Origin: Streptomyces rubellomurinus
GTDB lineage: Bacteria > Actinomycetota > Actinomycetes > Streptomycetales > Streptomycetaceae
Length of the DNA stretch: 64,000 nucleotides
Direction: 5' to 3'
NCBI RefSeq assembly: GCF_000961885.1
Contig: NZ_JZKH01000036.1
Coordinates: 1-64,000 of the forward strand
How positions within the stretch are numbered: the first letter of the stretch is position 1; each line of letters begins with the position of its first letter. Shown piece by piece: positions 7,991-16,875 of this stretch. The position numbers were made by a program, and so were the translations under genes. The notes under the pieces were generated by a model. The model worked only from the letters and a program-made list of their open reading frames with translations. It was not told where the DNA came from and made no database searches.

Positions 7991-8656
7991 TCAGCGCGTG
8001 GGCCTGGCGGGTGCCGCCGGCACCGTCGCCGGACCACCGGGCGCGCCCGGCGGCGCGGGCCTGGTCGGAGTGGGGGTCAGGGGCGGCGCGGGTGCCGGTG
8101 CGGTCGGGCTGGTCGCCCCCGGCGCGGGGGTCGGCGGGACGGTGACCACCGGCTCGCTGTGGCAGTGGCCGCGGCCGCCGCCCTCGTCGTCCGAGTCGTA
8201 GTGGTCGATGTGGTGGTGGACCGTCCGCCCGGGTTTCGAGCCCTTCGATCCCTTCGAGCCGGAGCCGTGCGAGCCGGAGGAGCCCGAGGACCCGCCGGAC
8301 CCCTTCGACCCGCCCTTGGCGAGCAGCGCCGTCCCGGCGGCCGCTTCCGGTTCGCCGTCCTCGTACCCGGCCGGCCGCACGACGCCCGCCCCGGCGGAGC
8401 CCGCGTTCGCGGGCGTGGCCGCGGCACCGGACTTCGCCGGCGCGGTCGCGCCCGGTGCGCCCGGTGCGCCCGGTGCGCCCGGCGTGCTCGGCGCGGGGCG
8501 GGTCGGAGTCGCGCCCGGCCCGGCCGACCCGACCGGCGCCGGCGGTGCGGTCGGCGGGGGCGGGCAGGCGGCCTCGGCCCCGTGCCGGCCCGCGCAGCCG
8601 GTGAGCACCAGGGCCCCGGCCACCGCCGCGCCGGCGAGGATCAGCCCCCGCCTCAC
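7991..8656 (-). CDS. Low-complexity lipoprotein with His/Asp segment
   Basis: A 221-residue predicted lipoprotein. It starts RRGLILAGAAVAGALVLTGC, where LTGC is a lipobox for lipidation at about residue 20. The mature part is Pro/Ala/Gly/Thr-rich, with repeated PGAPGAPGAPGA. A Gly/Ser/Lys stretch (KGSGGSSGSSGSHGSGSKGSKGSK) is followed by HHHIDHYDSDDEGGGRGHCHSE, which could bind metal. The GTG start at 8656 overlaps the stop of the upstream S9 peptidase as GTGA, so translation is coupled. The composition suggests a cell-wall spacer or metal-binding surface protein; no enzyme domain is seen. Confidence 0.8.
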   Translation of the reverse strand: MRRGLILAGAAVAGALVLTGCAGRHGAEAACPPPPTAPPAPVGSAGPGATPTRPAPSTPGAPGAPGAPGATAPAKSGAAATPANAGSAGAGVVRPAGYEDGEPEAAAGTALLAKGGSKGSGGSSGSSGSHGSGSKGSKGSKPGRTVHHHIDHYDSDDEGGGRGHCHSEPVVTVPPTPAPGATSPTAPAPAPPLTPTPTRPAPPGAPGGPATVPAAPARPTR

Positions 8657-10548
8657 ACCGTCTCCCCGGTTCCGGCAGCGGTCCGGGCGCCGGGCTCGGG
8701 AGCGGTCGCGGCGGCGGTGCCGCCGTCCGCCGTGGCCAGGTGCCGCCGGACGAAGTCGATCTCCAGCCGCAGCTGCTTGATCCGCTCCTCCACCACCAGC
8801 GAGCCGTGCCCGGCGTCGTAGCGGTACACCTCGTGCGGCGTGCCGAGCTGCTCCAGCCGCTCGACGTAGTTCTCGATCTGCCGGATCGGGCAGCGCGGGT
8901 CGTTGACCCCCGCGCTGATGTACACCGGCACTCGCACCCGCTCGACGTACGTCAGCGGCGAGGAGGCCGAGAAGCGCTCCGGCACCTCCTCCGGCGTGCC
9001 GCCGAAGAGCGTGCGGTCCAGCGACTTGAGCGCCTCCATCTCGTCGGCGTAGGCGGTGTGGTAGTCGGCGACGGGCACGGCGGCGAGGCCGAGCGACCAG
9101 TTCTCCGGCTGCACGCCGAGGCCGAGCAGGGTCAGGTAGCCGCCCCAGCTGCCGCCGGAGAGCACCAGCCGCCCCGGGTCCGCGAGGCCGCTGTCCACCG
9201 CCCACGTGCGGACGGCGTCGATGTCCTCCAGCTCGATCAGGCCGACCCGCTCGCGCAGCGCGTCCGTCCAGGCCTGGCCGTAGCCGGTCGAGCCGCGGTA
9301 GTTGACCCGGACGACGGCGAAGCCGTGGTCCAGCCAGGCGGCCGGGCCGGCGGTGAAGGAGTCGCTGTCGTGGTGGGTCGGGCCGCCGTGGATCTCGAAC
9401 ACGGTCGGGTACGGGCCCGGGCCGTTCGCCGGCCGCTGCACCAGGGCGTGCACCCGCCCGCCGGGCCCGTCGACCCAGACGTCCTCGACCGGGACGGAGC
9501 CCGGCGGCACCGGGCCGGGCGCCCGCAGCACGACCGTCCCGGCGGTGGAGCGGACGGCGGACGGCTCGGCGGCCGAGGACCACAGGTACTCGACGGTCCC
9601 GTCCGGGCGCGGGGTGGCGCCGCCCACGGTGCCGCGCGGGGTGTCCAGGCGGGTCAGCCGGCCGTCCGCGAGCGCGTACGAGAACAGCTCGCTGCGCGCC
9701 TCGTACTCGTGCTCGACCAGCAGCTCCGCGGCGCCCGGCCGCCACTGCGCGGAGACGTCGCCGGGCAGTTCGCGGCCCTGCTCGTCGCGCAGCGGCAGCG
9801 CGGTCTCGGCGCCGGTGGCGACGTCCCAGATCATCGGCTCCCAGCGGCCGGTGCGCTGGTGCGCGACCAGCATCCGGGTGTCGCCCTCGACCGGGGCGAA
9901 GCCGAGGCAGGCGACGCCGCGCGGCTCGTCCCGGCCGGTGACCTCGTCCAGCTCGGCGACGGTCTCGACGCTGTCCGCGGTGAGCCGGTAGACCCGGATC
10001 GCGGAGTGCATGGCGTCGCCGTGCTCGGTGTGGTCGAGGGCGAGCAGGGTGCCGTCGTGGCTGAGGTCGGCGACCCCGCCGTACTCCTCGTGCCGGTAGA
10101 TCTCGACCGGCTCGGCGGCGCCGGCGCGGCGCAGGTGCAGGGTGGTGCCGTCCTCGTCGGTGGAGCGGCCGACGACGACGGTGCCGTCGCGGCCGAGCGC
10201 CAGGCCGGCCGAGTAGGAGGCGGCGAGACCGGGCACGGCCTCCTCGTCGGGGCCGCCCGCGAACGGCTGCCGGCGCCACACGCCGAACTCGTCGCCGTCC
10301 TGGTCGTCGAACCACCAGATCCACCGGCCGTCCGGGGACAGCTCGGCGTCGGTGGTGCCGTTCGGCCGGTCGGTGACCCGGCGGTGGGCGTCGGTGGCGC
10401 GGTCCCAGGCGTAGACCTCGTAGGTGCCGGTCGCGTTGGACACGTACAGCGCCCGGTCGGGGGCGTCCTCCGCCCAGTCCGGCAGTGACACCCGCGCGGC
10501 CCTGAACCGCTGCTCCCACGCCGGTACGGCGCTCTTCTCCTCGCTCAT
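8653..10548 (-). CDS. S9 family prolyl oligopeptidase-like serine peptidase
   Basis: A 631-residue S9 peptidase, probably cytoplasmic because no signal peptide is seen. The N-terminal 370 residues form a beta-propeller with repeated strands such as WDRATDAHRRVTD and LSPDGRWIWWFDDQDG. The C-terminal alpha/beta hydrolase domain has HGGPTHHD, the nucleophile elbow GGSWGG (Ser467), GVNDPR (Asp550) and DAGHGS (His581). Such enzymes cleave short peptides, often as dipeptidyl or acylaminoacyl peptidases; the substrate here is not known. The ATG at 10548 is preferred over an upstream TTG. It is translationally coupled to the lipoprotein gene. Confidence 0.92.
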   Translation of the reverse strand: MSEEKSAVPAWEQRFRAARVSLPDWAEDAPDRALYVSNATGTYEVYAWDRATDAHRRVTDRPNGTTDAELSPDGRWIWWFDDQDGDEFGVWRRQPFAGGPDEEAVPGLAASYSAGLALGRDGTVVVGRSTDEDGTTLHLRRAGAAEPVEIYRHEEYGGVADLSHDGTLLALDHTEHGDAMHSAIRVYRLTADSVETVAELDEVTGRDEPRGVACLGFAPVEGDTRMLVAHQRTGRWEPMIWDVATGAETALPLRDEQGRELPGDVSAQWRPGAAELLVEHEYEARSELFSYALADGRLTRLDTPRGTVGGATPRPDGTVEYLWSSAAEPSAVRSTAGTVVLRAPGPVPPGSVPVEDVWVDGPGGRVHALVQRPANGPGPYPTVFEIHGGPTHHDSDSFTAGPAAWLDHGFAVVRVNYRGSTGYGQAWTDALRERVGLIELEDIDAVRTWAVDSGLADPGRLVLSGGSWGGYLTLLGLGVQPENWSLGLAAVPVADYHTAYADEMEALKSLDRTLFGGTPEEVPERFSASSPLTYVERVRVPVYISAGVNDPRCPIRQIENYVERLEQLGTPHEVYRYDAGHGSLVVEERIKQLRLEIDFVRRHLATADGGTAAATAPEPGARTAAGTGETV

Positions 10549-10625
10549 CCGACCATCCAACCCGATCCGGGGGACGGAGGGGAACGGGCGGGTGTACTTC
10601 GGCGCCCCGCCCGTTCGTTCGTCCG

Positions 10626-10683
10626 CTGCCGGTCGGTGCTGCCGGTCGATGCCGCCGGTCAGTGCTGCCGGTCAGTGCCGCCG
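10626..10683 (+). repeat. 13-bp tandem repeat at the end of the MFS gene
   Basis: Four and a half units of (c/t)(t/c)gccggtc(g/a)(g/a)tg run at 10626-10638, 10639-10651, 10652-10664 and 10665-10677, with a partial fifth. The last units overlap the 3' end of the MFS gene. Confidence 0.8.
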
Positions 10684-12129
10684 GGGCGTCCGGTGACGGT
10701 GCGGCAGCCGCCACCGCTCCGTCAGAACCACCGCCACCAGCACCAGCTCCAGCGCCAGCACGCTGTGCCCGAAGGCCGCGGTCGGGGCACCGGCGCCGTA
10801 GTAGACCAGCCCGATCAGCGCGACCCCGAGCGCCCCGCCGACCTGCTGCACGGTCGACACCACCCCCGCCGCCGAACCGGCCAGCAGCGGCTCGGCGGCC
10901 GCCAGCACCGTGGCGGTGACCGGGGCGATCACCAGGCCCATGCCGACGCCGTCCACGAACAGCCCGGGCGCCAGCCACCACACGCTCCCGGCCGGCACCC
11001 CGTACGCCGCGAGCGCGAGCAGCGCCAGCCCGGCGGCCATCAGCAGCCCGCCGGCGGCGATCGTCCGGGGGCCGCCGAACCGGGCGGTGACCCGGTGGGT
11101 GGCGTTGGAGGTCAGCAGGTAGCCGAGGCCGATCGCGGTGAACACCAGCCCGGCGCCGAGCGCGTCCAGGCCCCGGCCGAGCTGCAGGTGCAGGGCGAGC
11201 ACCAGGAAGAACGAGCCCTGGCCGAGCACGAAGACGAACTGGGCCAGCAGGCCGGTGCCGAACGCCCGGCTCCGGAACAGCCGGGTGTCGACCAGCGGCG
11301 AGCCGCCGGCCCGGGTGGCGCGGTGCTGGTGGGCGGCGAAACCGGCCAGCAGGGCGAGCGAGCCGCCCAGGCAGCACCACGTCCACAGCGGCCAGCCCAG
11401 CGCCGGGCCCTGGATCAGCGGCAGCACCAGGCCGGTCAGCGCACCGGTCACCAGCAGCACGCCGACCGGGTCCAGCCCCGGCCGGTGCGGCGCGCGGGAC
11501 TCCGGCAGGCAGCGGCGGACCAGTCCCAGGGCGGCCAGGCCGACCGGAAGGTTGATCAGGAAGCAGCTGCGCCAGCCCAGGCCGAGGACGTCCGCGCGGA
11601 TCAGCAGCCCGCCGATCAGCTGGCCGAACACCGCGCCGAGCCCCATCGTCAGCCCGTACCGGGCGAACGCCCGCGCCTGCGCCGCGCCGCTGAACGCCGT
11701 CCGCAGCATCGCCAGCACCTGCGGGCCCATCAGCGCCGCCGCGAGGCCCTGCGCCACCCGGGCGCCGACCAGCGCCGCCGCGGTGGGGGCGAGGCCGCAG
11801 CCCGCGGAGGCGAGCGTGAACAGGGCCAGGCCGAGCCCGAACACCCGGCGGCGGCCGTACCGGTCGCCCAGGCGGCCGGCGGTGACCAGCCCGGCGGCCA
11901 GCGCCAGGCCGAAACCGGCGACCACCCACTGGACGGCGGCCGGGCCGGCGCCCAGGTCCGCCTGGACGGACGGGACGGCGACGTTGACGACGAAGACGTC
12001 GAGGGCGGTCATGAAGGTCGCGGTCAGGACCACCGGCAGCAGGCCCCGAGGGGCGGCGGCCGCGTCGTCCGTCCTGCCTCCCCGGGTGCTCCGGGTGCTC
12101 CGGGTGCTTCCGTCGAGGACGGTGCTCAT
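10672..12129 (-). CDS. MFS drug/metabolite exporter (14-helix DHA2 type)
   Basis: A 485-residue major-facilitator transporter of the DHA2 type. Helix 1 carries LTATFMTALDVFVVNVAVPSVQ (motif D1). The cytoplasmic loop has GRLGDRYGRRRVF (motif A). ARVAQGLAAALMGPQ is motif B, and RLGPxxG-type motif C is degenerate (YGLTMGLGAVFGQLIGG). About fourteen hydrophobic helices can be counted. ATG 12129 follows GGAGGAGAG. The gene lies downstream of a SnoaL-like gene but is separated from it by an 18-bp hairpin. A LAL regulator starts divergently beyond that. Substrate unknown; efflux of a drug or own metabolite is inferred. Confidence 0.92.
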   Translation of the reverse strand: MSTVLDGSTRSTRSTRGGRTDDAAAAPRGLLPVVLTATFMTALDVFVVNVAVPSVQADLGAGPAAVQWVVAGFGLALAAGLVTAGRLGDRYGRRRVFGLGLALFTLASAGCGLAPTAAALVGARVAQGLAAALMGPQVLAMLRTAFSGAAQARAFARYGLTMGLGAVFGQLIGGLLIRADVLGLGWRSCFLINLPVGLAALGLVRRCLPESRAPHRPGLDPVGVLLVTGALTGLVLPLIQGPALGWPLWTWCCLGGSLALLAGFAAHQHRATRAGGSPLVDTRLFRSRAFGTGLLAQFVFVLGQGSFFLVLALHLQLGRGLDALGAGLVFTAIGLGYLLTSNATHRVTARFGGPRTIAAGGLLMAAGLALLALAAYGVPAGSVWWLAPGLFVDGVGMGLVIAPVTATVLAAAEPLLAGSAAGVVSTVQQVGGALGVALIGLVYYGAGAPTAAFGHSVLALELVLVAVVLTERWRLPHRHRTPRRH

Positions 12130-12162
12130 CTCGGGCTCTCCTCCAGGGGGTTGTGGGGCCGG

Positions 12163-12205
12163 CCGGTGCGGGGCGGGCGCGGTGCTCGCGCCCGCCCCGC
12201 ACCGG
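12163..12205 (-). terminator. Strong hairpin between the SnoaL-like and MFS genes
   Basis: An 18-bp perfect stem (12163-12180 with 12188-12205) and a 7-base loop. There is no U tract, as is usual in Streptomyces. It probably ends or weakens transcription from the SnoaL-like gene into the MFS gene. Confidence 0.7.
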
Positions 12206-12249
12206 TACGGATCGCCGGCTCGGCAGGGTGGCCGGCTCGGGGTCGCCGC

Positions 12250-12639
12250 TCAGGCGCCCGGGACGCGGTCCAGGAAGCCGTACACCGCGCCGATCCGGCC
12301 GTCCGGCGTGGCCGTCAGCACGTCGAAGCCGATCACCAGCGGCTCGGCGTCCGCCGGCGCGTCCGCGGGCCCGAGGTTCCAGGTGAACCGGGCGATGTCG
12401 TGGTGCGCGTCCACCGGCCCGAGGGTGAAGCGCATCCCCGGGAACTGCGCCTGGGCCGCGCCGATCAGGCCGTCGATCGCGTCCCGGCCGGCCACGGCGG
12501 CCAGCGGGTCGGTGTAGCGGCCGTCCTCGGCCCACACCTCGTCGACCAGCTTGCGGCGGGCGGCCGGGTCGGTCTCGTTCCAGACCGCGAGGTAGCGCTC
12601 GGCGAGCTGCTGGAGGGTGGTGGCGGTCAGCTCGGTCAT
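12250..12639 (-). CDS. SnoaL-like / NTF2-fold protein
   Basis: A 129-residue single-domain protein with the NTF2 fold pattern. The N-terminal helix is LAERYLAVWNETDPAARRKLVDEVWAEDGRYTDPLAAVAGRDAI. Sheet segments follow (MRFTLGPVDAHHDIARFTWNLGP, EPLVIGFDVLTATPDGRIGAVYGFLD). This family includes small cyclases and isomerases as well as many proteins of unknown role. ATG 12639 has AAGGGAG upstream. It faces away from the LAL regulator gene and is the first gene of the minus-strand group leading to the MFS exporter. Confidence 0.85.
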   Translation of the reverse strand: MTELTATTLQQLAERYLAVWNETDPAARRKLVDEVWAEDGRYTDPLAAVAGRDAIDGLIGAAQAQFPGMRFTLGPVDAHHDIARFTWNLGPADAPADAEPLVIGFDVLTATPDGRIGAVYGFLDRVPGA

Positions 12640-12742
12640 GGTCGACTCCCTTGTCCTGGCGGGTGGTTGTCCGGGTCGCTCCCGGTGCTCACCACGTTAG
12701 GGACGGGCCGGTGCGGGCGAATCCGTCACGTATCCGTAGGGG

Positions 12743-12779
12743 GTGCGTACGTCGGTCCGTACGGGTGCGTAGGTCGGTC
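12743..12779. promoter_or_regulatory. Two direct repeats in the divergent LAL/SnoaL promoter
   Basis: gtgcgtacgtcggtc (12743-12757) and gtgcgtaggtcggtc (12765-12779) differ at one base and are 22 bases apart, two helical turns. They sit between the SnoaL-like and LuxR-family genes and are a good candidate operator for the adjacent regulator. Confidence 0.45.
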
Positions 12780-12818
12780 GGGACCCGTCCTGGCACCCCG
12801 CCGCCGGGGCGGCCTGGG

Positions 12819-12830
12819 TAGGGTCGGGGC
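12819..12830 (+). promoter_or_regulatory. Leaderless promoter of the LAL regulator
   Basis: TAGGGT at 12819-12824 is a -10 box ending six bases before the ATG at 12831, so transcription probably begins at the start codon. No ribosome site is present. Confidence 0.5.
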
Positions 12831-15563
12831 ATGCTGTACGGGAGGGAAGACGAACAGGCCGCCGTGGACGGCCTGTTGGCGGCGGCTCGGGACGGGCGCA
12901 GCGGAGTGCTGCTGCTCCGGGGCGAGCCCGGCATCGGCAAGACCGCGCTGCTGGACGGTGCGGTCGCGCGGGCCGGGGACGGTTTCCGGGTGATCCGGGC
13001 GGCCGGCGTCGAGTACGAGGCCGAACTGCCGTTCGCCGGGCTGAGCATGCTGCTCGCGCCTGGTCTGGACCGGCTGGCGGCCCTCCCGGGGCCGCAACGG
13101 CGGGCGCTGGAGCGGGCGTTCGGCCTGGCCGAGGAGTCCTCGTCGCCCGCCGACCGGCTCCTCGTCGGCCTCGCCACCCTCGGGCTGCTCGCCGAACTCG
13201 CCGCCGACCGGCCGCTGTTGTGCGTGGTCGACGACCTGCAGTGGGTGGACGGCGCCTCCCTGGACGCCCTGCTGCTCGCGGCCCGCCGCCTCCAGGCCGA
13301 GGGCGTCGTGCTGCTACTGGCCGCCCGCACCACCGGCGGCGCGGCCGACCGGCCGCTCGGACTGCCCGAACTGCACGTCGCCGCCCTGTCCGAGGCCGAC
13401 GCCACCCGACTGCTGGCCGACCGGGCCGGCCCCGAGCTGCCCGCCGCCGCCCGGACCGGGCTGCTCGCCCAGGCCGCCGGGAACCCGCTCGCGCTCACCG
13501 AACTGCCGCTCACCGCAGAGGCGTTCACGGCCGGCCCGCAGCCGTCCGGCGGGGTCGGCGCGCTGCCACTCACCAGCCGGCTGCTGATCGCCTTCCACGG
13601 CCAGGTCACCGGCCTGCCCGCGGCCACCCAGACCCTGCTGCTGGTCGCCGCCGTCGAGGAGAGCGGCGATCTGGCCGTCATCCTGCCCGCCGCGGCCACC
13701 CTCGGCGTCGACGCCGAACACCTCGCCCCCGCCGAGGAGTTCGGCCTCGTCACGGTCACCCCCGAGCGCCGGGCCGCCTTCCGGCACCCGCTGCTGCGCG
13801 CCGCCGTCCTCCAACGCGCCCCGCACCACCAGCGGCTGGCCGCGCACCGGGCCGTCGCCGGGGCCCTGCCGGACGGCGACCGCCGGACCTGGCACCTCGC
13901 CCTGGCCGCCACCGACCCCGACCCCGACCTGGCCGACGCCCTGGAGCGGGCCGCCGTCCATGCCGAACGCCGCGGCGGCCGCGGCGGCGCCGCCGCCTAC
14001 GAGCGCGCCGCCCGGCTCACCCCCGACCGCGAGGGCGCCACCCGGCGTCTCGTCCTCGCCGCCGAAGCCGCCACCGAGGAAGGCGAGTTGGCCCGGGCCG
14101 AAGCGCTCGCCGACGAAGCCGCCGCCCGCACCGACAACGCGTTCGCGCACGCCCTGCTCGACCAGGTACGGGCCACCGCGCACTTCTGGCGCGGCTCCTA
14201 CCCGACCGCCCACCGCCTGCTGCTCGACGCCGCCGCCGCGGACATCGACCCGGCGCACGCCGCCCGGATGCTGTTCCAGGCCTTCCACACCGCCTGGTAC
14301 GCGGGGGAGCAGCCGGTCGCCGCCGTGCTGGACCGGCTCGCCGCCCTCCCGCTGCCCGAGGACGACCCGCTCGCCCCGCTGGCCCGCCACCTGCCCGCGG
14401 CCGTCCTCCCCGCCCTCGGACGGCCGGCCGGGCCCCTCCCGGCCGTCCGGGAGACCGCCGAGGCCGCCCGCAGGGCCGGCGCGGAGAGCCCCGTCGACCT
14501 CGTCCAGCTCTGCGGCGCCACCCTCGTCCTCGGCCGGGACGAGGAGACCGCCGAACTCGCCGCCGAACTCGTCGCCGAAGCGCGCGCCAAGGGCACCGTC
14601 GGCGTCCTGCCCACCCTGCAGTTCTTCCTCGCCGAGGCCGAGCTCTTCCACGGCCGCCACCAGGACGCCGAGGTCACCGCCACCGAGGCCCTCGCCCTCG
14701 CCCGCGACACCGGCCAGCACCAGTGGGTCAGCCAACTCACCGCCCTGCTCGCCTACCTGGCCGCCCTCGACGGCCGCACCGAGCCCTCCGCCGCGTCCCT
14801 GGCCGCCACCGCGCTGACCACCACCGGCCCGCAGACCGCCGCCCCCGCCGCCGGCCACCCCTGGGCCCACTGGGCCCTCGCCCTGCACGACCTCGGCCAA
14901 GGCCGCGCCGGCGCCGCCGCCGACCGCCTGCACACCCTCACCACCGGGCCGCACCGCCACCACGTCAGCGCCACCCGGGCCGTCCCCGACCTGGTCGAGG
15001 CCGCCGTCCGCCTCGGCACCCCCGAACGCGCCGCCGAACCGTACGAACGCTTCGCCCGCTGGACCGCCGCCGCCGACCGCCCCTGGACCGCAGCCCTCCG
15101 CCTGCGCTGCCAGGCCCTCCTCGGCCCCGACGAACTCGCCGAAGCCGCCTACCGCGCCGCCCTCGACCTGCACGCCACCACCAACCGCCCCTTCGAGCAG
15201 GCCCGCACCGCCCTCCTCTACGGCGAATGGCTGCGCCGCACCCGCCGCCGCACCGACGCCCGCCCCCACCTCACCGCCGCCCTGGAGACCTTCGACCGCC
15301 TCGCGGCCCACCCCTGGTCCGCCCGCGCCCGCACCGAACTCGCCGCCACCGGCACCCCCACCATCGCCCCCACGGCCACGTCCTCCCTGACCCCCCTCAC
15401 CCCGCAGGAACGCCAGATCGCCCGCCTCGCCGCCCAGGGCCTCACCAACCGCGACATCGCCGCCCAGCTCTACCTGAGCCCCCGCACCGTCGCCCACCAC
15501 CTCTACAAGGCCTACCCCAAACTCGGCATCACCTCCCGCACCGACCTCCCCGCCACCCTCTGA
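12831..15563 (+). CDS. LAL-type LuxR family transcriptional regulator
   Basis: A 910-residue 'large ATP-binding regulator of the LuxR family'. The N-terminal AAA-type domain has Walker A GEPGIGKT (31-38) and Walker B LLCVVDDLQWVD (about 124-136). A long helical, TPR-like Ala-rich middle follows. The C-terminal LuxR helix-turn-helix is at about 855-908 (LTPQERQIARLAAQGLTNRDIAAQLYLSPRTVAHHLYKAY). Such proteins usually activate nearby metabolite or catabolic genes. It is divergent from the SnoaL-like/MFS group and probably regulates it. The start appears leaderless. No TTA codon is seen. Confidence 0.93.
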   Translation: MLYGREDEQAAVDGLLAAARDGRSGVLLLRGEPGIGKTALLDGAVARAGDGFRVIRAAGVEYEAELPFAGLSMLLAPGLDRLAALPGPQRRALERAFGLAEESSSPADRLLVGLATLGLLAELAADRPLLCVVDDLQWVDGASLDALLLAARRLQAEGVVLLLAARTTGGAADRPLGLPELHVAALSEADATRLLADRAGPELPAAARTGLLAQAAGNPLALTELPLTAEAFTAGPQPSGGVGALPLTSRLLIAFHGQVTGLPAATQTLLLVAAVEESGDLAVILPAAATLGVDAEHLAPAEEFGLVTVTPERRAAFRHPLLRAAVLQRAPHHQRLAAHRAVAGALPDGDRRTWHLALAATDPDPDLADALERAAVHAERRGGRGGAAAYERAARLTPDREGATRRLVLAAEAATEEGELARAEALADEAAARTDNAFAHALLDQVRATAHFWRGSYPTAHRLLLDAAAADIDPAHAARMLFQAFHTAWYAGEQPVAAVLDRLAALPLPEDDPLAPLARHLPAAVLPALGRPAGPLPAVRETAEAARRAGAESPVDLVQLCGATLVLGRDEETAELAAELVAEARAKGTVGVLPTLQFFLAEAELFHGRHQDAEVTATEALALARDTGQHQWVSQLTALLAYLAALDGRTEPSAASLAATALTTTGPQTAAPAAGHPWAHWALALHDLGQGRAGAAADRLHTLTTGPHRHHVSATRAVPDLVEAAVRLGTPERAAEPYERFARWTAAADRPWTAALRLRCQALLGPDELAEAAYRAALDLHATTNRPFEQARTALLYGEWLRRTRRRTDARPHLTAALETFDRLAAHPWSARARTELAATGTPTIAPTATSSLTPLTPQERQIARLAAQGLTNRDIAAQLYLSPRTVAHHLYKAYPKLGITSRTDLPATL

Positions 15564-15688
15564 CCCGCCCGACACGCTCGCCGGCCGGCGGGGCACGGGC
15601 AGTGGGCCCGGTCGGCGGGCACGGGCGGTGGGTGGGCTGCTCGGCCGGGGGCCTGAGGCGTAGTCACTCAGGCGGGCGCGCACAACGA

Positions 15689-15724
15689 CAGAGGGCCTGC
15701 CGGATTTCTCCGGCAGGCCCTCTG
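15689..15724 (-). terminator. Terminator after tRNA-Pro
   Basis: A perfect 16-bp stem (15689-15704 with 15709-15724) with a TTTC loop lies directly beyond the 3' end of the tRNA gene. It could also serve transcripts from the LAL gene. Confidence 0.8.
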
Positions 15725-15731
15725 CACTGGG

Positions 15732-15805
<74 letters not shown>

Positions 15806-15906
15806 GTCTTTCTGTTTGTCGCTCCGTCTCCTTCGCGACGAGTAGAACTCTACCGGACGCTTGCCGAGACACGAAATCCGGTTTCGGACCGGCGCCCGGG
15901 AGGGGT

Positions 15907-16851
15907 TCAGCGGGGGGCGGCGGTGAGGGTGAGGAGGGTGGCTTCCGGGGGGCAGGCGAAGCGGATCGGGGTGTAGCGGTTGGTGCCGCAGCCGGCGGAG
16001 ACGTGGAGGTAGGAGCGGCGGCCGCCGGCGGTGTGGGTGGAGAGGCCCTTGACCCGGTCGGTGTCGAGGTCGCAGTTGGTGACGAGGGCGCCGTAGAAGG
16101 GGATGCAGAGCTGGCCGCCGTGGGTGTGGCCGGCGAGGATCAGCGGGTAGCGGTCCGCGGTGAAGGCGTCGAGGACGCGCAGGTAGGGCGCGTGGACGAC
16201 GGCGAGGGAGAGGTCGGCGTCGGCGGAGGGGCCGCCGGAGACGGCGCTGTAGCGGTCGCGCCGGATGTGCGGGTCGTCGAGGCCGGTGAACTCGAGGTCG
16301 AGGCCGCCGATGGTGAGCCGGCCGCGGGCGTTGGTGAGGTCGAGCCAGCCGGCGGCGTCGAAGCCGTCGCGGAGCTTCTCCCAGGGGTTGTGGACGGCGC
16401 CGGTGACGCCGCGGTTGGCGGTGCCGTCCGGGTTGTTCATGCCGTGGACGCCGCTGCGCATGGCCTTGAGGTAGCGGGCCGGGTTCTTGGGGGCGGGGCC
16501 GTAGTAGTCGTTGGACCCGAAGACGTAGACGCCGGGGAAGTCCATCAGGGGCCCGAGGGCGTCGAGGGTGGCGGGGACGCCGAGCGGGTCGGAGAGGTTG
16601 TCGCCGGTGTTGACCACGAGGTCGGGGCGCAGTCCGGCGAGGCTCTGCAGCCAGCGCTGCTTCTTGCCCTGCCCGCTCACCATGTGGATGTCGGAGACCT
16701 GCAGGATCCGGATCGGCCGGGCGCCGTGCGGGAGGACGGGGACCTCGACCCGGCGGAGTCGGAAGGATCGGACCTCGTACCCGACGGAGTAGGCGAGGCA
16801 GGCGGCGCCGGCGGCGGCGACACCGAGGGGAACGGAGTACAGCGGTCGCAT
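15907..16851 (-). CDS. Membrane-anchored metallophosphoesterase (YkuE-like)
   Basis: A 314-residue calcineurin-like phosphoesterase. An N-terminal hydrophobic segment (LGVAAAGAACLAYSVGY) is a probable membrane anchor or signal. Metal-binding motifs follow in order: QVSDIHMV (DxH), NTGDNLSD (GDx), FGSNDYYGP (in place of GNHD), VVHAPY and LAGHTHGGQL. The two-metal centre looks complete. Related YkuE-type proteins are phosphodiesterases acting at the cell surface; the substrate is not predictable. The CGNR regulator gene lies just upstream on the same strand, 24 bases away, so the two may be co-transcribed. Confidence 0.92.
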   Translation of the reverse strand: MRPLYSVPLGVAAAGAACLAYSVGYEVRSFRLRRVEVPVLPHGARPIRILQVSDIHMVSGQGKKQRWLQSLAGLRPDLVVNTGDNLSDPLGVPATLDALGPLMDFPGVYVFGSNDYYGPAPKNPARYLKAMRSGVHGMNNPDGTANRGVTGAVHNPWEKLRDGFDAAGWLDLTNARGRLTIGGLDLEFTGLDDPHIRRDRYSAVSGGPSADADLSLAVVHAPYLRVLDAFTADRYPLILAGHTHGGQLCIPFYGALVTNCDLDTDRVKGLSTHTAGGRRSYLHVSAGCGTNRYTPIRFACPPEATLLTLTAAPR

Positions 16852-16875
16852 CGCTCCATGCTCTCAGACGGTGGA

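Noticed and set aside
7991-12535. A 1514-residue open frame on the minus strand
   Set aside because: Only its last 221 codons are a real gene (the lipoprotein). The rest is an Arg/Gly/Pro-rich shadow of the S9 peptidase and MFS genes.
13314-15683. A long minus-strand frame antisense to the LAL gene
   Set aside because: Gly/Glu-rich shadow frame of a GC-rich gene, with no domain and no ribosome site.
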